Assembly (NCBI GenBank): GCA_963726755.1
Contig: CAVSDB010000002.1
Location: 294,673 to 358,672 of the forward strand
Direction of reading: 5' to 3'
Origin: DATKIY01 sp963726755
GTDB taxonomy: Bacteria > Actinomycetota > Actinomycetes > JAHEKZ01
DNA: 64,000 bases
Each line of letters starts with the position of its first letter. Position 1 is the stretch's first letter. The translations under genes were made by a program, and so were the position numbers. Under the pieces are notes generated by a model. That model saw nothing but the letters and a program-made list of their open reading frames with translations, had not been told where the DNA came from and ran no database searches. Positions 32,592 to 42,360 of this stretch are shown one piece after another.

Positions 32592-33376
32592 TCGTACTGC
32601 GTCTCGTGCTCGACGTGCGCGTAGAGGTCGAGGCCAATGGGGTTGCGCATCTCTTCGGCGATGTGACCAAGCAAGGCCCGCGGTGCGCGCCAGCAACGCG
32701 AATCCTCGCAGTACGTCAACCGGTAGTTCGAGGTCACACAGAGCTGCACCGCAGGCACCTGCCCCGTTAAGCGGTAGCGTGCGTCCGAGAATCTGCGAAT
32801 GCACGCGACCGATAGCCGCGAACAGTTCCATGTGCGCTCCCAGAACTCCTTCGTCACTTGGGCAATGCGATACAACACCGGCGTTCGCGGATCCTGGGTC
32901 TTGTGCAACGTGTGCCCGAGTCCCGGAACGTAGCGACCAGCGTCGCGCTGTGCCTGCACCGCGGCCAGCGCCAGCTCGTCCCAGCCTTGGTCACTGGTCG
33001 GGAGTTGCGCCTCCCGATTCCCGATGGCGCGTCAGCGCGTTGTCAAGGAAGCGACCGCTGTCTTCTGTCACGCCCAGAAAGCGAGAACCTCCCCCAAGCA
33101 GACCGGCAGCCAAAGCCCCTTGCACCGACTCCGGGAGCGCCAGTCAAGCGTCAACCTGGTCGCGATAGCAGTCGGGGTGAACCCGTGATCGGCAAGTGCA
33201 ACGAGGACTGTTTCGAAAACCCGAAGTTGACCGGGAGTGGGTCGTCGCATGGCGACAAGCCAGTAGGCGAGTTCGGCGAAGCCAACCTTGCCCATCAGGT
33301 CGTTGGCCAGGTCTTGTCCCAACACTTGGATGGATGTTTCGTCCGCAGTGCCGATCGACGTCGGGTACCCGGTCAT
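32576..33376 (-). CDS. Citryl-CoA lyase / citrate-synthase-like protein, several frameshifts
   Basis: About 265 residues can be reconstructed from three frames: DLANDLMGKVGFAELAYWLVAMRRPTPGQ, VLVALADHGFTPTAIATRLT, then AGRYVPGLGHTLHKTQDPRTPVLY (the GxGHxxH..DPR core of citrate synthases). They continue with MELFAAIGRVHSQILGRTLPLNGAGACGAALCDLELP and LLGHIAEEMRNPIGLDLYAHVE. This pattern is annotated as citryl-CoA lyase in many actinobacteria. At least four indels interrupt it, all consistent with sequence errors. The start overlaps the ligase stop (ATGA), so the two are coupled and probably act in one acyl-CoA pathway. Confidence 0.75.
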
Positions 33377-34917
33377 GACGTTTCCTCGCTGTCGTAGTCG
33401 TTCACTTGGTGACCGATGGGCAACTTATGCTTAGCCACCCGTGCGGTCGGCGTACGTGGCAGGGCATCGATAGCCTGCCAGAAGCGCGGCACCTTGAACG
33501 ATGAGAGCCGTTCAGCAGTCCACACTCGCAGCGCATCGAAATCAAGAGTGCGTCCAGGTTTTGCGACGACGAACGCCTTAACGTCTTCCTCCGTGAGGTC
33601 GGACGCGAGGCCGATCACTGCGACCTCAGCAACGTCCGGATGCATCGCGATGACATCCTCGATCTCCGTCGGTGACATGTTCTGACCTCGCCGGCGAAGC
33701 ACTTCCTTCTTTCGCGCTACGAACGTGAATGTGCCGTCGCCTTGCTGGTGTTACCAGGTCGCCAGTGTGGAGCCACCCATCGACGATTGCCTTCGCAGTT
33801 TCGTCGGGCATCCCCCAGTAACCAGGGGTGACGACAGGGTTCTTCAACAACAACTCACCTGTGTCGCCCGACTGAGACGAGTTCGCCTACTTCGTCCACG
33901 ACACGCGCCTGGTTCACCGTGCCGAACGCGGGATGCTGTCGCACGGTGCCAAGGGTTCCGAAGGGTCGAGTACCGCGCGCCCAGATCAGTCCATACGGCG
34001 TCTCCGACATCGCATAGCCGCAGACGACCTGCAAGCCGAAACGTTCCTCGAAGGCTTCTTGCCACTCCTTCGCCGGCGATGGACCCGTGTAGCAAAGCCG
34101 TAGATCGGTATCCGCATCGTCGTCGCGTGGTGGTTGACGCATCAAAATCTCGAGCATGGCACCTATCGCATTGAACTCGGTGGCCCGGTGTCTGCGCGCG
34201 CTATCGAGGAACCCACTCGCCGAAAATCGAGGTAGCAAGACCAGTCCGGCACCGCAGGCCAACGAGCCCAAAACAGAATATGCCGGAGCGTTGATGTGAA
34301 ACAGCGGCAGCGAAGTCATCAGCCGGTCGTCGGAGCGGAGGTCCATCCAGTACGCAAAACCTTCACCTGCCCAGGCGTACGCCCGCTGCGTTTGCATAAC
34401 TAACTTCGAGCGCCCAGTCGTCCCGGATGTTGGGATGAGCACCGCGACGTCGTCCGGGCTGACGTCCATCGGCAGATCCGAGTGGTCCGAGGTCACGTCG
34501 TCCCCGGCAGCAAGTGAGTGCGATGTCAAGTATTCCGAGTTCGACGCTTACCCCGGCGGTTGCCTCGTCAACGAGCGTCCAGCAGGTCGGCGTCGGTGAT
34601 GAGCGCCCGTGCGTTGACTTGATCGAGCAAGCCCCGGAGTTCAGTCGCCGTCCCCGCGGGATCGGTGGGGATCGAGACTGCACCAATCGAGTCGCGAGAG
34701 CGAGCCAGCACAACAGGTACGACTCGGTATTGCGAGTCGTCACCACGACCAGATCGCCGCGTCGAATCCCAACGTCCTGCAGACGCGCAACTACGGCAGC
34801 AACGTGATCCACTGCGTCCGAAAAACTCAAAGCCCGTTCGTCGGTATGCAGCCAAAGTCCGTGCGGATCACGATCAGCTGCAGCGACAAGCAGACCGCGG
34901 GATCGTTTCGATCGCAC
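33373..34917 (-). CDS. Acyl-CoA synthetase (AMP-dependent ligase family), several frameshifts
   Basis: Fragments in three frames line up as one ANL-superfamily enzyme of about 510 residues. They are an N-terminal DAVDHVAAVVARLQDVGIRRGDLVVVTTRNTE, the AMP-binding P-loop LIPTSGTTGRSKLVMQTQRAYAWAG, YTGPSPAKEWQEAFEERFG, CGYAMSETPYG, GYWGMPDETAKAIVDGWLHTGDL and the C-terminal domain RRRGQNMSPTEIEDVIAMHPDVAEVAVIG...ERLSSFKVPRFW. The catalytic C-terminal lysine region (RTPTARVAKHKL) is present. Acyl specificity is unknown. Four or more single-base breaks. It follows the exporter gene by 15 bases and is coupled to the lyase gene. Confidence 0.82.
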
Positions 34918-34932
34918 GCATGATCGGCGAAG

Positions 34933-36557
34933 TTAGGCGGATTGCGGAAGATTTTGGTTGCTATGACGACCAGAATCTTCCGCAATGCTGGATGGCAACT
35001 CGCGCGTGAAGGCGAGGGCTAGGAGCGCGAGGAAAGCGGTCGCCAACAGGCCTGCCTTCAGGGATTGAATCTGCGCTTCGCCGTAGTCGCTGACGAGCGC
35101 CTCGGTTGTCGCGTCGTCCAGCCCAGCATCCTGAGCAATTGTTCGAATCTGGTCAGTCGAAACAAAGTCGATCCCCGACTCGACCGCGACGCTTACCTGC
35201 GCCGAGATCTCGTCACTGATGCGTTCGATCCGACTCGACCTTGGCGGCGAACGTACCTGGCTAGTCCGGCGATCACGATGGCGCCAATGAGTGCGACACC
35301 GAGTGAGGAACCAAGTTGCTGTCCGGTGTACTGCAGGCCGCCTGCTTCGCCTCGACCGGACGCGTCAACCGACGACTGAACGACGTTCCCCAACTGCGAC
35401 GCGATAAGTCCCATCCCGACACCAAGCAGCGCCATCGCCGAGCCAAACGCCGACGCCGGCCAGGTCGGGTCGATGGTGACGAGCAATCCCAGAACGGCAA
35501 CGGCGGTAACGATCAGACCGGATCGAACGATCGACCGCACCGGGAACCGAGTGGAAAGTCGAGAACCGATCGCCGACGTGCGCGAACATCGTGATGGATA
35601 CCGGCAACATCTTGATACCGGTATCGAGCGCATCAAGTCCGAGGACAAGTTGCAAGAAGAGGGGAATGACGAAGAAGACACCCATCAACGTCAGGTTCTG
35701 GGTGAACAGAGCAGATGAGTCCTGAGCGCAACGGCGGAACCTTGAGCAGCGAAAGGTGAACCAGTGGATCGCGTCCCAGTGTCTTCGCGGTGGCGCTGCC
35801 AAGTGACAAAGCCCCAGAGCAGAACCCCGCCCAACGCAATCACGAAGAGCGTCAGCGAGAACCCGAAGGGCTCCAGGGTGAGTTCTTTCGGCTTCACCCA
35901 ACCCCAGGTACTCGACTGCAGCACTCCAAGCACGATCAACCCGAGACCAGTCGCCGACAAGCACCGAGCCGACGCCGTCCAGACGGACGGCCGGGCCGGT
36001 TCGAAGTGCGTCTGTCAGCCACTTGGTCATGATGAGAATGAACGCGACAAGGACGACCTCACCGGCGAAGACAACTCGCCAACTCAACTCGGTGGTCGCC
36101 CATCCACCAAGGATCGGTCCGATCGCGATACCCGCACCCGCTACCCCGCCGATCACGGCGTAGGCGATCTTTCGCTCTCGTCCTTCGTAGTTGCCTGCGA
36201 TCAGCGCGGCCATCGCGGGCAGTACCAACGCCGCGCCGATCGCCCTCCATCACGGACCAACCAAGCGTCAGCGTCGCCACCGACTGAGAACTGGCGGTAA
36301 CTGCCGATCCGCAGCCATAGATGACCAATCCGATGATGAAGGCTCGACGTCGACCAATGATGTCGCCGATCTTGGCGCCGGTGAGCATCAGCATCGCCAT
36401 CACGAGGCAGTAGAACGTGATGACCGCTTGAATGGTCGTGACGGTGGTGTCGAAGTCCTTGGACGAGCGTGCTGATCGAAACGTTCATCACCGACTGGTC
36501 GAGGACCATCACGAACTGCGCGATCGCCAATGCGACCAGCGGCAGCCACCTCTTCAT
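34933..36557 (-). CDS. DHA2 (EmrB/QacA) family MFS exporter, several frameshifts
   Basis: Drug/proton antiporter of about 540 residues, 14 membrane segments expected. Recognisable pieces in order: RWLPLVALAIAQFVMVLDQSVMNVSISTL, GAKIGDIIGRRRAFIIGLVIYGCGSAVTA, GNYEGRERKIAYAVIGGVAGAGIAIGPILGGWATTELSWRVVF, LTLMGVFFVIPLFLQLVLGLDALDTGIKMLP, GMGLIASQLGNVVQSSVDASGRGEAGGLQYTGQQLGSSLGVALIGAIVI and a soluble C-terminal stretch ending at the TAA at 34933. At least five indels disturb the frame. It lies 37 bases after the CarH-type regulator gene in the same direction. The export substrate is unknown. Confidence 0.8.
34941..34986. repeat. Long hairpin at the 3' end of the exporter gene
   Basis: Inverted repeat of 20 pairs (two G-T wobbles) with a 6-base loop, including a perfect 13-bp outer stem (34941-34953 with 34974-34986). 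It overlaps the last codons of the exporter gene, just before the ligase gene. It may attenuate transcription or stabilise the upstream mRNA within the operon. No T run follows. Confidence 0.65.
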
Positions 36558-36594
36558 GGAAACCCCTCTGCGTCGTCAGTGCCTCGAGAGCAAC

Positions 36595-37489
36595 CTAGTG
36601 GCTGGAGGCATTGGCAAGCAGTGACACCGCCTCGGCGAACGGAGGAAGGCCGGTGAACGCCGTCGAGCTCGGACTCGATCGTCCCAACCAGGACCTGCCA
36701 CAACGACTACGGCCGGACGAGGTTGGGTGGCCAAAACCGTCGCGGCTGGCCATCGCGTAGCCACGTCCTCGGCGTCTGGGCCCAAGAACGACAGCCGACG
36801 GCCGGACCCGTTCAATGGCAGCCTCCAGCGCCTTCACCGGAACCCTCGCCCCCAACAATCTGCTTGCCACACCGCGCTCACCGAGCGCGGCATCCAGAGC
36901 TTCGAGCGCAAGAGTGTGCTGTTCGTCGGGGGCACAGGCCAAGATGACGCGTCGCCGATCCGGTTGGTCTTACCACGCGCGCGAGCGCGGCCGACACTGC
37001 GACTGACAAAAGATGTTCGGACTCGACGTGCTTCCCGCTAGTCGCAACTCGCTTTCCGACATGACGGATAGCCGGACACATGACGCGCTGCCAAGAACCC
37101 ACGACGCCGGCTTCCATCGACTCGATCAGCGTTTCGTCCAGGGTCGCGCGGTCAAGTGCCATAGCGGCTCGCCACAGTCGTCCCGCTCATTGCGCGGTCG
37201 ACTGAGAGGGCAGCCAGGGGCTCGCGAGCGGCAGGCGTCAAAAGTGAAGGATCGGGCGCCGCTTGGACGAGCCGAGCCGCCGTCGCTGCCGAAACACCGC
37301 TGTCGGTCAGTCGGCGCATCGCCTCAAGTCGAGCCAGATCTCGCTCGGTAACGCCGGTGCCGCCCTCGGGTCCGAAGTTCTGGTCCCAACCCGTAGCGGC
37401 GGTCCCACGACCGCAGTGTCGTGGGTCGCGACACCGACGCGTCGGGCGGCTTCGCTGGCGCTGACACCGCCATCCTGGGCACTCTCCAC
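36595..37489 (-). CDS. MerR-family regulator with B12-binding domain (CarH/LitR type), frameshifted
   Basis: Light- or cobalamin-responsive repressor by homology, about 295 residues. The HTH is pieced together as SASEAARRVGVATH, TLRSWDRRYGLGPE and RDLARLEAMRRLTDSGVSAATAARLV. The helical cap contains SWQRVMCPAIRHVGKRV...HVESEHLLSVAVSAAL, and the Rossmann part has DEQHTLALEALDAALGERGV (the candidate cobalt-ligating His) and RVRPSAVVLGP. In the Wx9EH signature the tryptophan is replaced by valine. The GTG at 37489 follows a TAGACT box by six bases. At least three indels are needed to join the parts. Divergence from GGPP synthase and photolyase supports a CarH/LitR role. Confidence 0.8.
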
Positions 37490-37495
37490 AGACCA

Positions 37496-37544
37496 AGTCT
37501 AACGGATATCTCGACTTGCATCGATTTCTGCATCGTTTTATGGT
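37496..37544. promoter_or_regulatory. Divergent carH-crtE promoters with 12-bp direct repeats
   Basis: Rightward: TTGCAT (37516-37521), 17-bp spacer, TATGGT (37539-37544), then six bases to the GTG of the GGPP synthase gene. Leftward: TAGACT (37501-37496), then six bases to the regulator's GTG. The heptamer TGCATCG occurs at 37517 and 37529, with a weaker copy at 37505, giving a 12-bp period across the -35 region. CarH of Thermus binds direct repeats of about 11 bp over its -35 element, so these are candidate operators. Confidence 0.65.
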
Positions 37545-37550
37545 CAGCGT

Positions 37551-38675
37551 GTGACCACCGTCGAGCCCGCCACCGCTCGCCTCCACCCTGCTTCGCCAGC
37601 GTCCTGACATCTCAGCAGAACACGGGTACCTGTCTGAGCTCCGCAATTACCTCACCGCCGTTCTCCTCTCAGAGGGCGGTGACTGGGGCGAACTCGGCGC
37701 ACCGTGGTGCGAGCCACCTCAGGAGTTGCTTAGTTTCTCTCGGGCGGCAAAGCGTTACGCCCGCGCTTTTGCTACTGGTCGTGGGTGGCCGCGGGTGGCG
37801 GGGAACCCAACGACCGACGTCGTCACTGCTGGTGCCGCCCTCGAACTGCTTCATGCTTTCGCGTTGGTACATGACGATCTGATGGACCGATCAGTCGACC
37901 AGACGCGGCCGACCATCGATGCAAGTCCGGTTCGCTGAGTTGCATCGGAGCCGTCACTGGTCTGGAGCAGACGGTCAATACGGTGACTCGCTCGCTCTGC
38001 TTACCGGTGACCTCGCGTTCGCGGTTGCCTATCGTCTGGCCGCTGGACTGCCGAGAGCAGTCCTTCCGGTTTGGACCACGTTGGTCACCGAGTTGGTCGC
38101 CGGCCAGTACCTCGATGTCACCGGCGCCAGCACGCAGCGACAGGTCACGTTCAACAGCCGTAGCGATCACACAACTCAAGTCCGCGCGTTACACCGTTAC
38201 GGGCCCAATGCGTCTGGGCGCCGCACTCAACGACGCCGATTTGCCCACGATGCTGACGCAGGTTTGGTGACCTGGTCGGTGAGGCCTTCCAACTTCGCGA
38301 CGATGTGCTTGGCGTCTTCGGGCGACCCAGCCTCAACCGGCAAACCTGTTGGAGACGACTTGCGTTCGGGCAAGTCCACACTGCTCATCGTCGAAGCTCA
38401 GCGCAGAGCGGGACGGAGGGAAAGACATCTCCTCGAACGCATCGGATCAGCCGATCTAACATCCGACTGAGGTCAGCGACATCGCCGACCTGATTGATTG
38501 CTGCGGCGCACGCGACGCCGTCGAACAACGAATTTCGACGTGTCTTACCGAGGCTCTAGAGAATCTCGACGCGGCGCAAGTGACCGAAGCGGCCCAAGTT
38601 GGTCTCGAGAACCTCGCGTTCGGTGCCACCCAAAGATCAAGTCTGATGTCAGAGGAATCCGCACCACGTGCCTGA
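37551..38675 (+). CDS. Geranylgeranyl diphosphate synthase (polyprenyl synthetase), several frameshifts
   Basis: Isoprenoid chain elongation enzyme of about 370 residues, likely supplying carotenoid precursors. Pieces: RQRPDISAEHGYLSELRNYLTAVLL, GGKALRPRFCYWSWVAAGGG, TAGAALELLHAFALVHDDLMD (first Asp-rich motif DDxxD), QYGDSLALLTGDLAFAVAYRLAAGLP, ELVAGQYLDVTGAS and QLRDDVLGVFGDP (second Asp-rich motif). At least four indels break it, near 37600, 37740, 37815 and 37930. The GTG at 37551 is set by the -10 box six bases upstream. The last codons overlap the photolyase start. In related light-induced clusters this gene is called crtE or idsA. Confidence 0.83.
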
Positions 38676-40007
38676 CGTTGTCGTCTGGTTCCGCCGTGAC
38701 TTGCGACTGACCGATCACGCAGCTTTAGACGCCGCGAGCCAGCTCGGCGGGTGTTGGACGGGTGCTCCCCCTATTCGTCATCGACCCTTTCGTTTGGCGC
38801 ATGGCAGCTCCAATCCGTCGCGCCTGGCTCATTCAGTCGCTACTCAGCCTGTCGATCGCCACGGACGGCGCGTTGGTCGTCCGCAGCGGGAATCCAACTC
38901 AGGTCGTGCCCGAGGTGACTAACGCGATCGGAGCCACCGAAGTTCACGTCACGGCTGACGCTGGACCGTACGGACGTCAACGAGACATCAAGGTTGGCGA
39001 GGCTCTCGGCGAGCGGAAGCTGGTACGGACTGGCTCGCCCTACGCAGTGGAACCGGGGACGCTGCTAACAAAGAGTGGGAGCCCGTACCGCGTGTTCACG
39101 CCGTACTTTCGTGCCTGGCTCGATCACGTCGAAGTGCCAGCTGCATCCCGAAAGCCGAGCCCTCGCTGGATACGGGGCATTGGCTCCGACGCACTTCCTG
39201 ATGAGCGACAGCACATCGGCTTCGCACTTCCTGCCGCAGGAGAAGGCGCAGCGACACCATCGACTGACCAGCTTCGTTGCGTCAGCGTTGTGCGACTACG
39301 ACAACCATCGCGATCGTCCAGACCTTGATGCGACGTCAGGTCTGTCATCACATTTGAAGTTCGGGGAGATACATCCACTCACCGTGCTTAGAGCGATCTC
39401 ACAGGCACGACTGCGCAGGGGCAAAATCCTTCAAGCGGCAACTCGCCTGGCGAGACTTCCTCGCTGACGTCACGTGGCATCTGCCTCACACGACTCACGA
39501 CTACTACCGCTCAGAGTTTGCCAAGATGCAGTACGACCAACCTGGCGAAGACTTCATCGCCTGGCGCGACGGACGGACTGGGTACCCAATCGTGGACGCC
39601 GCGATGCGGCAACTGCGAGCGTGCGGCTGGATGCACAACCGAATGCGGATGGTCGTGGCCAGTTTCCTTGTTAAGGACCTTCACATCGAGTGGACACACG
39701 GGGCACGTCATTTCATGCGGTCCTTGCACGACGGCGACCTCGCCAGCAACCAACACGGTTGGCAGTGGGTAGCGGGGTGTGGCGTCGACGCGGCACCGTA
39801 CTTCCGCATCTTCAACCCGGTACTGCAAGGGCTGAAGTTCGATCCACACGGCGACTACGTTCGACGCTGGGTCCCAGAACTCAGCCACATCCCGGGAGCC
39901 GATGTGCATCAGCCATGGCGTCTCCCGAGCGGACGCCGCCCGACTATCCGAAGCCGGATCGTCGACCACGCCGACGAACGACGCGAAGCATTACGTCGAC
40001 TCGCTGA
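38668..40007 (+). CDS. phr: Deoxyribodipyrimidine photolyase, several frameshifts
   Basis: Blue-light DNA repair flavoprotein, about 450 residues. Parts: PDVVVWFRRDLRLTDHAALDAA from the GTG at 38668, PLFVIDPFVWRMA, VHVTADAGPYGRQRD, GSPYRVFTPYFRAWLDH, LSSHLKFGEIHPLTVLRAI, QLAWRDFLADVTWHLPHTTHDYY, and the FAD/DNA region YPIVDAAMRQLRACGWMHNRMRMVVASFLVKDLHIEW, GDLASNQHGWQWVAGCGVDAAPYFRIFNP, ELSHIPGADVHQPW and PIVDHADERREAL. It is a class I CPD photolyase by the DAAMRQL...HNRMRM and NQHGWQW motifs. About five indels. The exact end is unclear and overlaps the convergent idi gene. Confidence 0.87.
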
Positions 40008-40567
40008 CGTGCGCGCACTCACTGCCCAGGGGATCAGGCCAAGCAGCAGACGCCTGCTCGGCGGACCACGGACTGATCGACCACGGCGCGATCCGGGCGA
40101 CTTCGACGAAGTTTGCCCACGGGAATCCACTCAAACTCGACGATCTCGCCGGGATCAGGAGTGGGGTCGTGATCAACGGTGGCCACGAAGACCGGACATC
40201 GTTCATTTTCGACCAGACCCTCGGGTGACTACGCTCGATAGGCGAAGTCCGGTAGCGCAACTCGCAGGGACAGCGGCTCCAGCCCGAGTTCCTGACCAAG
40301 TCGACGTCGAACAGCCGTCTCCATCTCCTCGTCGACTCCTGGGTGACCGCAGCAGGTATTGGTCCACACACCAGCCCAGGTCTTCTTTCCCAAAGCACGC
40401 CGGGTAACGAGAAATCGACCGGCCAGATCGAAGACATAGACCGAAAATGCGAGGTGCAGCGGTGTGTCCGCAGAGTGAACCGTGGCCTTGTCAGCCGTAC
40501 CGATCGGCTGGCCATCGTCGTCGAGCAACACCACGAGTTCCGGCATCTTCGCGGGTGGTGCGGTCAC
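39991..40567 (-). CDS. idi: Isopentenyl-diphosphate delta-isomerase type I, one frameshift
   Basis: Converts IPP to DMAPP, the primer for GGPP synthesis. The Nudix-like protein reads VVLLDDDGQPIGTADKATVHSADTPLHLAFSVYVFDLAGRFLVTRRALGKKTWAGVWTNTCCGHPG with the active-site cysteine in NTCCGHP, then AVRRRLGQELGL. After about 40228 it continues in another frame to the characteristic end SPWSAEQ. The GTG at 40567 follows a TAGGGT box by six bases, giving a leaderless promoter of its own. The location next to GGPP synthase and photolyase makes it part of the light-response carotenoid module. Confidence 0.88.
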
Positions 40568-40573
40568 AACATA

Positions 40574-40579
40574 ACCCTA
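40574..40579 (-). promoter_or_regulatory. -10 box of leaderless idi promoter
   Basis: TAGGGT on the minus strand, exactly six bases before the GTG at 40567. Confidence 0.6.
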
Positions 40580-40654
40580 GGCGACCCGTGCGGCCGCAGC
40601 AGCCAGATCCTTCGTCATTAGGGCGATCGTGATGCACTCCACCCGCCATGACTA

Positions 40655-41746
40655 CTAGATGGGCTTGGCTGATGTGAAGTAGCGACGACGCAACCACAGC
40701 GACACGTAGACGAGTGCAACCAGGGCCGGAACCTCGATCAACGGGCCGATGACGCCAGCAAGCGCTTCACCTGACGCGACGCCCCACACACCAATGCTGA
40801 CCGCGATGGCGAGCTCGAAGTTGTTCCCAGCGGCGGTGAACGCGACGGTAGTGGTCTTGGGGTAGCCGAGGTGCGCGCGAGCACCAATGAGGAAAGAGAC
40901 ACCCCACATGATCGCGAAGTAGACAAGAAGTGGGATGGCGATGCTGATGACGGCGAACGGATCAGAGGTGATGGCGGCACCTTGCAGCGCGAACATGACG
41001 ACAATGGTGAACAGCAGGCCATACAGCGCGAAGGGACCGATGCGCGGGAGGAATTTCTGCTCGTACCAGTCGCGACCCTTCGTCCGGAGTCCGACCCGAC
41101 GGGTGAGGTATCCCGCGACCAGGGGGATACCGAGGAAGATCAGAACAGCCTTGGTGATCTCCCAAGTCGAGAACTGAACGTCCTGCGTGTCGAGCCCGAG
41201 CCAGCCCGGCAGGATCTTCAAGTAGAAGGTTCCCAGGATTGCGTACGCGAGAATTTGAAAGACCGAGTTGATGGCCACCAGAAGTGCGGCCGCCTCTCGG
41301 TCACCGCAGGCAAGGTCGTTCCAGATGAGTACCATCGCGATGCAACGGGCCAGCCCGATGACGATCAGCCCGGTACGGAACGCTGGTTGGTCGGCGAGGA
41401 AGACCCAGGCGAGCGTGAACATCAGCAGCGGGCCGATGACCCAGTTCAGCAGCAGCGACAGCCAGAGCAACCGTCGGTCCCCAGTGACGTGCCCCATCTC
41501 CTCGTACCGGACCTTGGCCAGGACCGGGTACATCATCATGAGCAGCCCCAGCGCAATGGGGAGCGAGGTCTGGCCGACCTTGACCGCGTCCAACGCGGTC
41601 TGCACTGAAGGAACGAGCCGGCCGAGCAATAGCCCACCAGCCATGGCGGCCAGGATCCACACGGGCAGAAATCGGTCGAGCAGCGAAAGCCGGGCCAGAA
41701 CGGCCTCCTCATCGGGAGCCGGGGGGCTGGTGGGTGCCGAACTCAC
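40655..41746 (-). CDS. Arsenite efflux transporter, ACR3 family
   Basis: Membrane permease of 363 residues with ten membrane segments that extrudes arsenite (and sometimes antimonite) using the proton gradient. Diagnostic segments: LLMMMYPVLAKVRYEEMG, NWVIGPLLMFTLAW, GLIVIGLARCIAMVLIWNDLACGD with the conserved functional cysteine, and TAAGNNFELAIAVSIGVWG with the conserved glutamate. Length is normal. It is the last gene of the leftward arsenic operon, 30 bases after arsC. The frame is intact, unlike its neighbours. Confidence 0.95.
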   Translation of the reverse strand: MSSAPTSPPAPDEEAVLARLSLLDRFLPVWILAAMAGGLLLGRLVPSVQTALDAVKVGQTSLPIALGLLMMMYPVLAKVRYEEMGHVTGDRRLLWLSLLLNWVIGPLLMFTLAWVFLADQPAFRTGLIVIGLARCIAMVLIWNDLACGDREAAALLVAINSVFQILAYAILGTFYLKILPGWLGLDTQDVQFSTWEITKAVLIFLGIPLVAGYLTRRVGLRTKGRDWYEQKFLPRIGPFALYGLLFTIVVMFALQGAAITSDPFAVISIAIPLLVYFAIMWGVSFLIGARAHLGYPKTTTVAFTAAGNNFELAIAVSIGVWGVASGEALAGVIGPLIEVPALVALVYVSLWLRRRYFTSAKPI

Positions 41747-41776
41747 GAGGACTCCTGGACGAGGTGGTGGTTGGGG

Positions 41777-42184
41777 TCAGGCTACGGTGGCGAGTTCAGC
41801 GATCAAGGCCTCGATACGGGTACGGATCTCGTCGCGGATGGGACGCACCGCCCCGACATCCTGACCGGCGGGATCGTCGAGGACCCAGTCCTCGTAACGT
41901 TTCCCCGGGAAGATGGGGCAGGCATCCCCGCAACCCATGGTGATGACCACGTCGGAGGTCTTGACGGCGTCGACAGTGAGAATCTTTGGTGTCTGTGCGG
42001 AAATATCGATCCCCTCCTCGGCCATCGCGGCCACCACCGCCGGATTGACCGTGTCCGCCGGGGCTGATCCCGCGGACCGGACGTCGACGCGGTCCCCAGC
42101 GAGATGTGTCAGATACGCCGCAGCCATCTGGGACCGCCCGGCGTTATGCACGCAGACGAATAGGACGGACGGTTTGGAGTTCAT
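41777..42184 (-). CDS. arsC: Arsenate reductase, low-molecular-weight phosphatase fold
   Basis: Reduces arsenate to arsenite for export. The 135-residue protein has the P-loop CVHNAGRSQ (CX5R with the nucleophilic cysteine) near residue 11, and a MGCGDACPIFPG segment with the two resolving cysteines, then EDWVLDDPAGQ with the general-acid Asp. This is the ArsC type coupled to thioredoxin or mycothiol/mycoredoxin; the donor cannot be decided. The ATG at 42184 overlaps the stop of a small upstream ORF (ATGA). Confidence 0.95.
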   Translation of the reverse strand: MNSKPSVLFVCVHNAGRSQMAAAYLTHLAGDRVDVRSAGSAPADTVNPAVVAAMAEEGIDISAQTPKILTVDAVKTSDVVITMGCGDACPIFPGKRYEDWVLDDPAGQDVGAVRPIRDEIRTRIEALIAELATVA

Positions 42185-42357
42185 GAGCGATTGCCCTCCA
42201 TGTTTTGGGTCTCAGATGGGAGTGGCGAGGCCGGCTCTTGACCGACACGCACTCTTGGATCAAAGCCGTGGACCCGTCGATGATCCTGGCCAGCCGTGGC
42301 CCGCTTGCCACGAGGTGCATTCGTGTGCTCAGTCACCGAAATGAGACCACCCTCCAT
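42181..42357 (-). CDS. Candidate small coupled ORF between arsI and arsC
   Basis: A 58-codon frame starts with ATG three bases after the arsI stop and ends in a TGA that overlaps the arsC ATG. It is hydrophilic and rich in Arg, Pro and Ser (starting MEGGLISVTEHTNAPRG), with no recognisable domain. The tight spacing on both sides suggests it is translated at least to couple arsC to arsI. It could also be a leader with no functional product. Confidence 0.35.
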   Translation of the reverse strand: MEGGLISVTEHTNAPRGKRATAGQDHRRVHGFDPRVRVGQEPASPLPSETQNMEGNRS

Positions 42358-42360
42358 CGG

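Noticed and set aside
40871..41608. Open frame of 245 codons on the plus strand
   Set aside because: Fully antisense to the intact acr3 gene, rich in charged and Gln/Asp residues typical of a reverse-frame shadow in GC-rich DNA.
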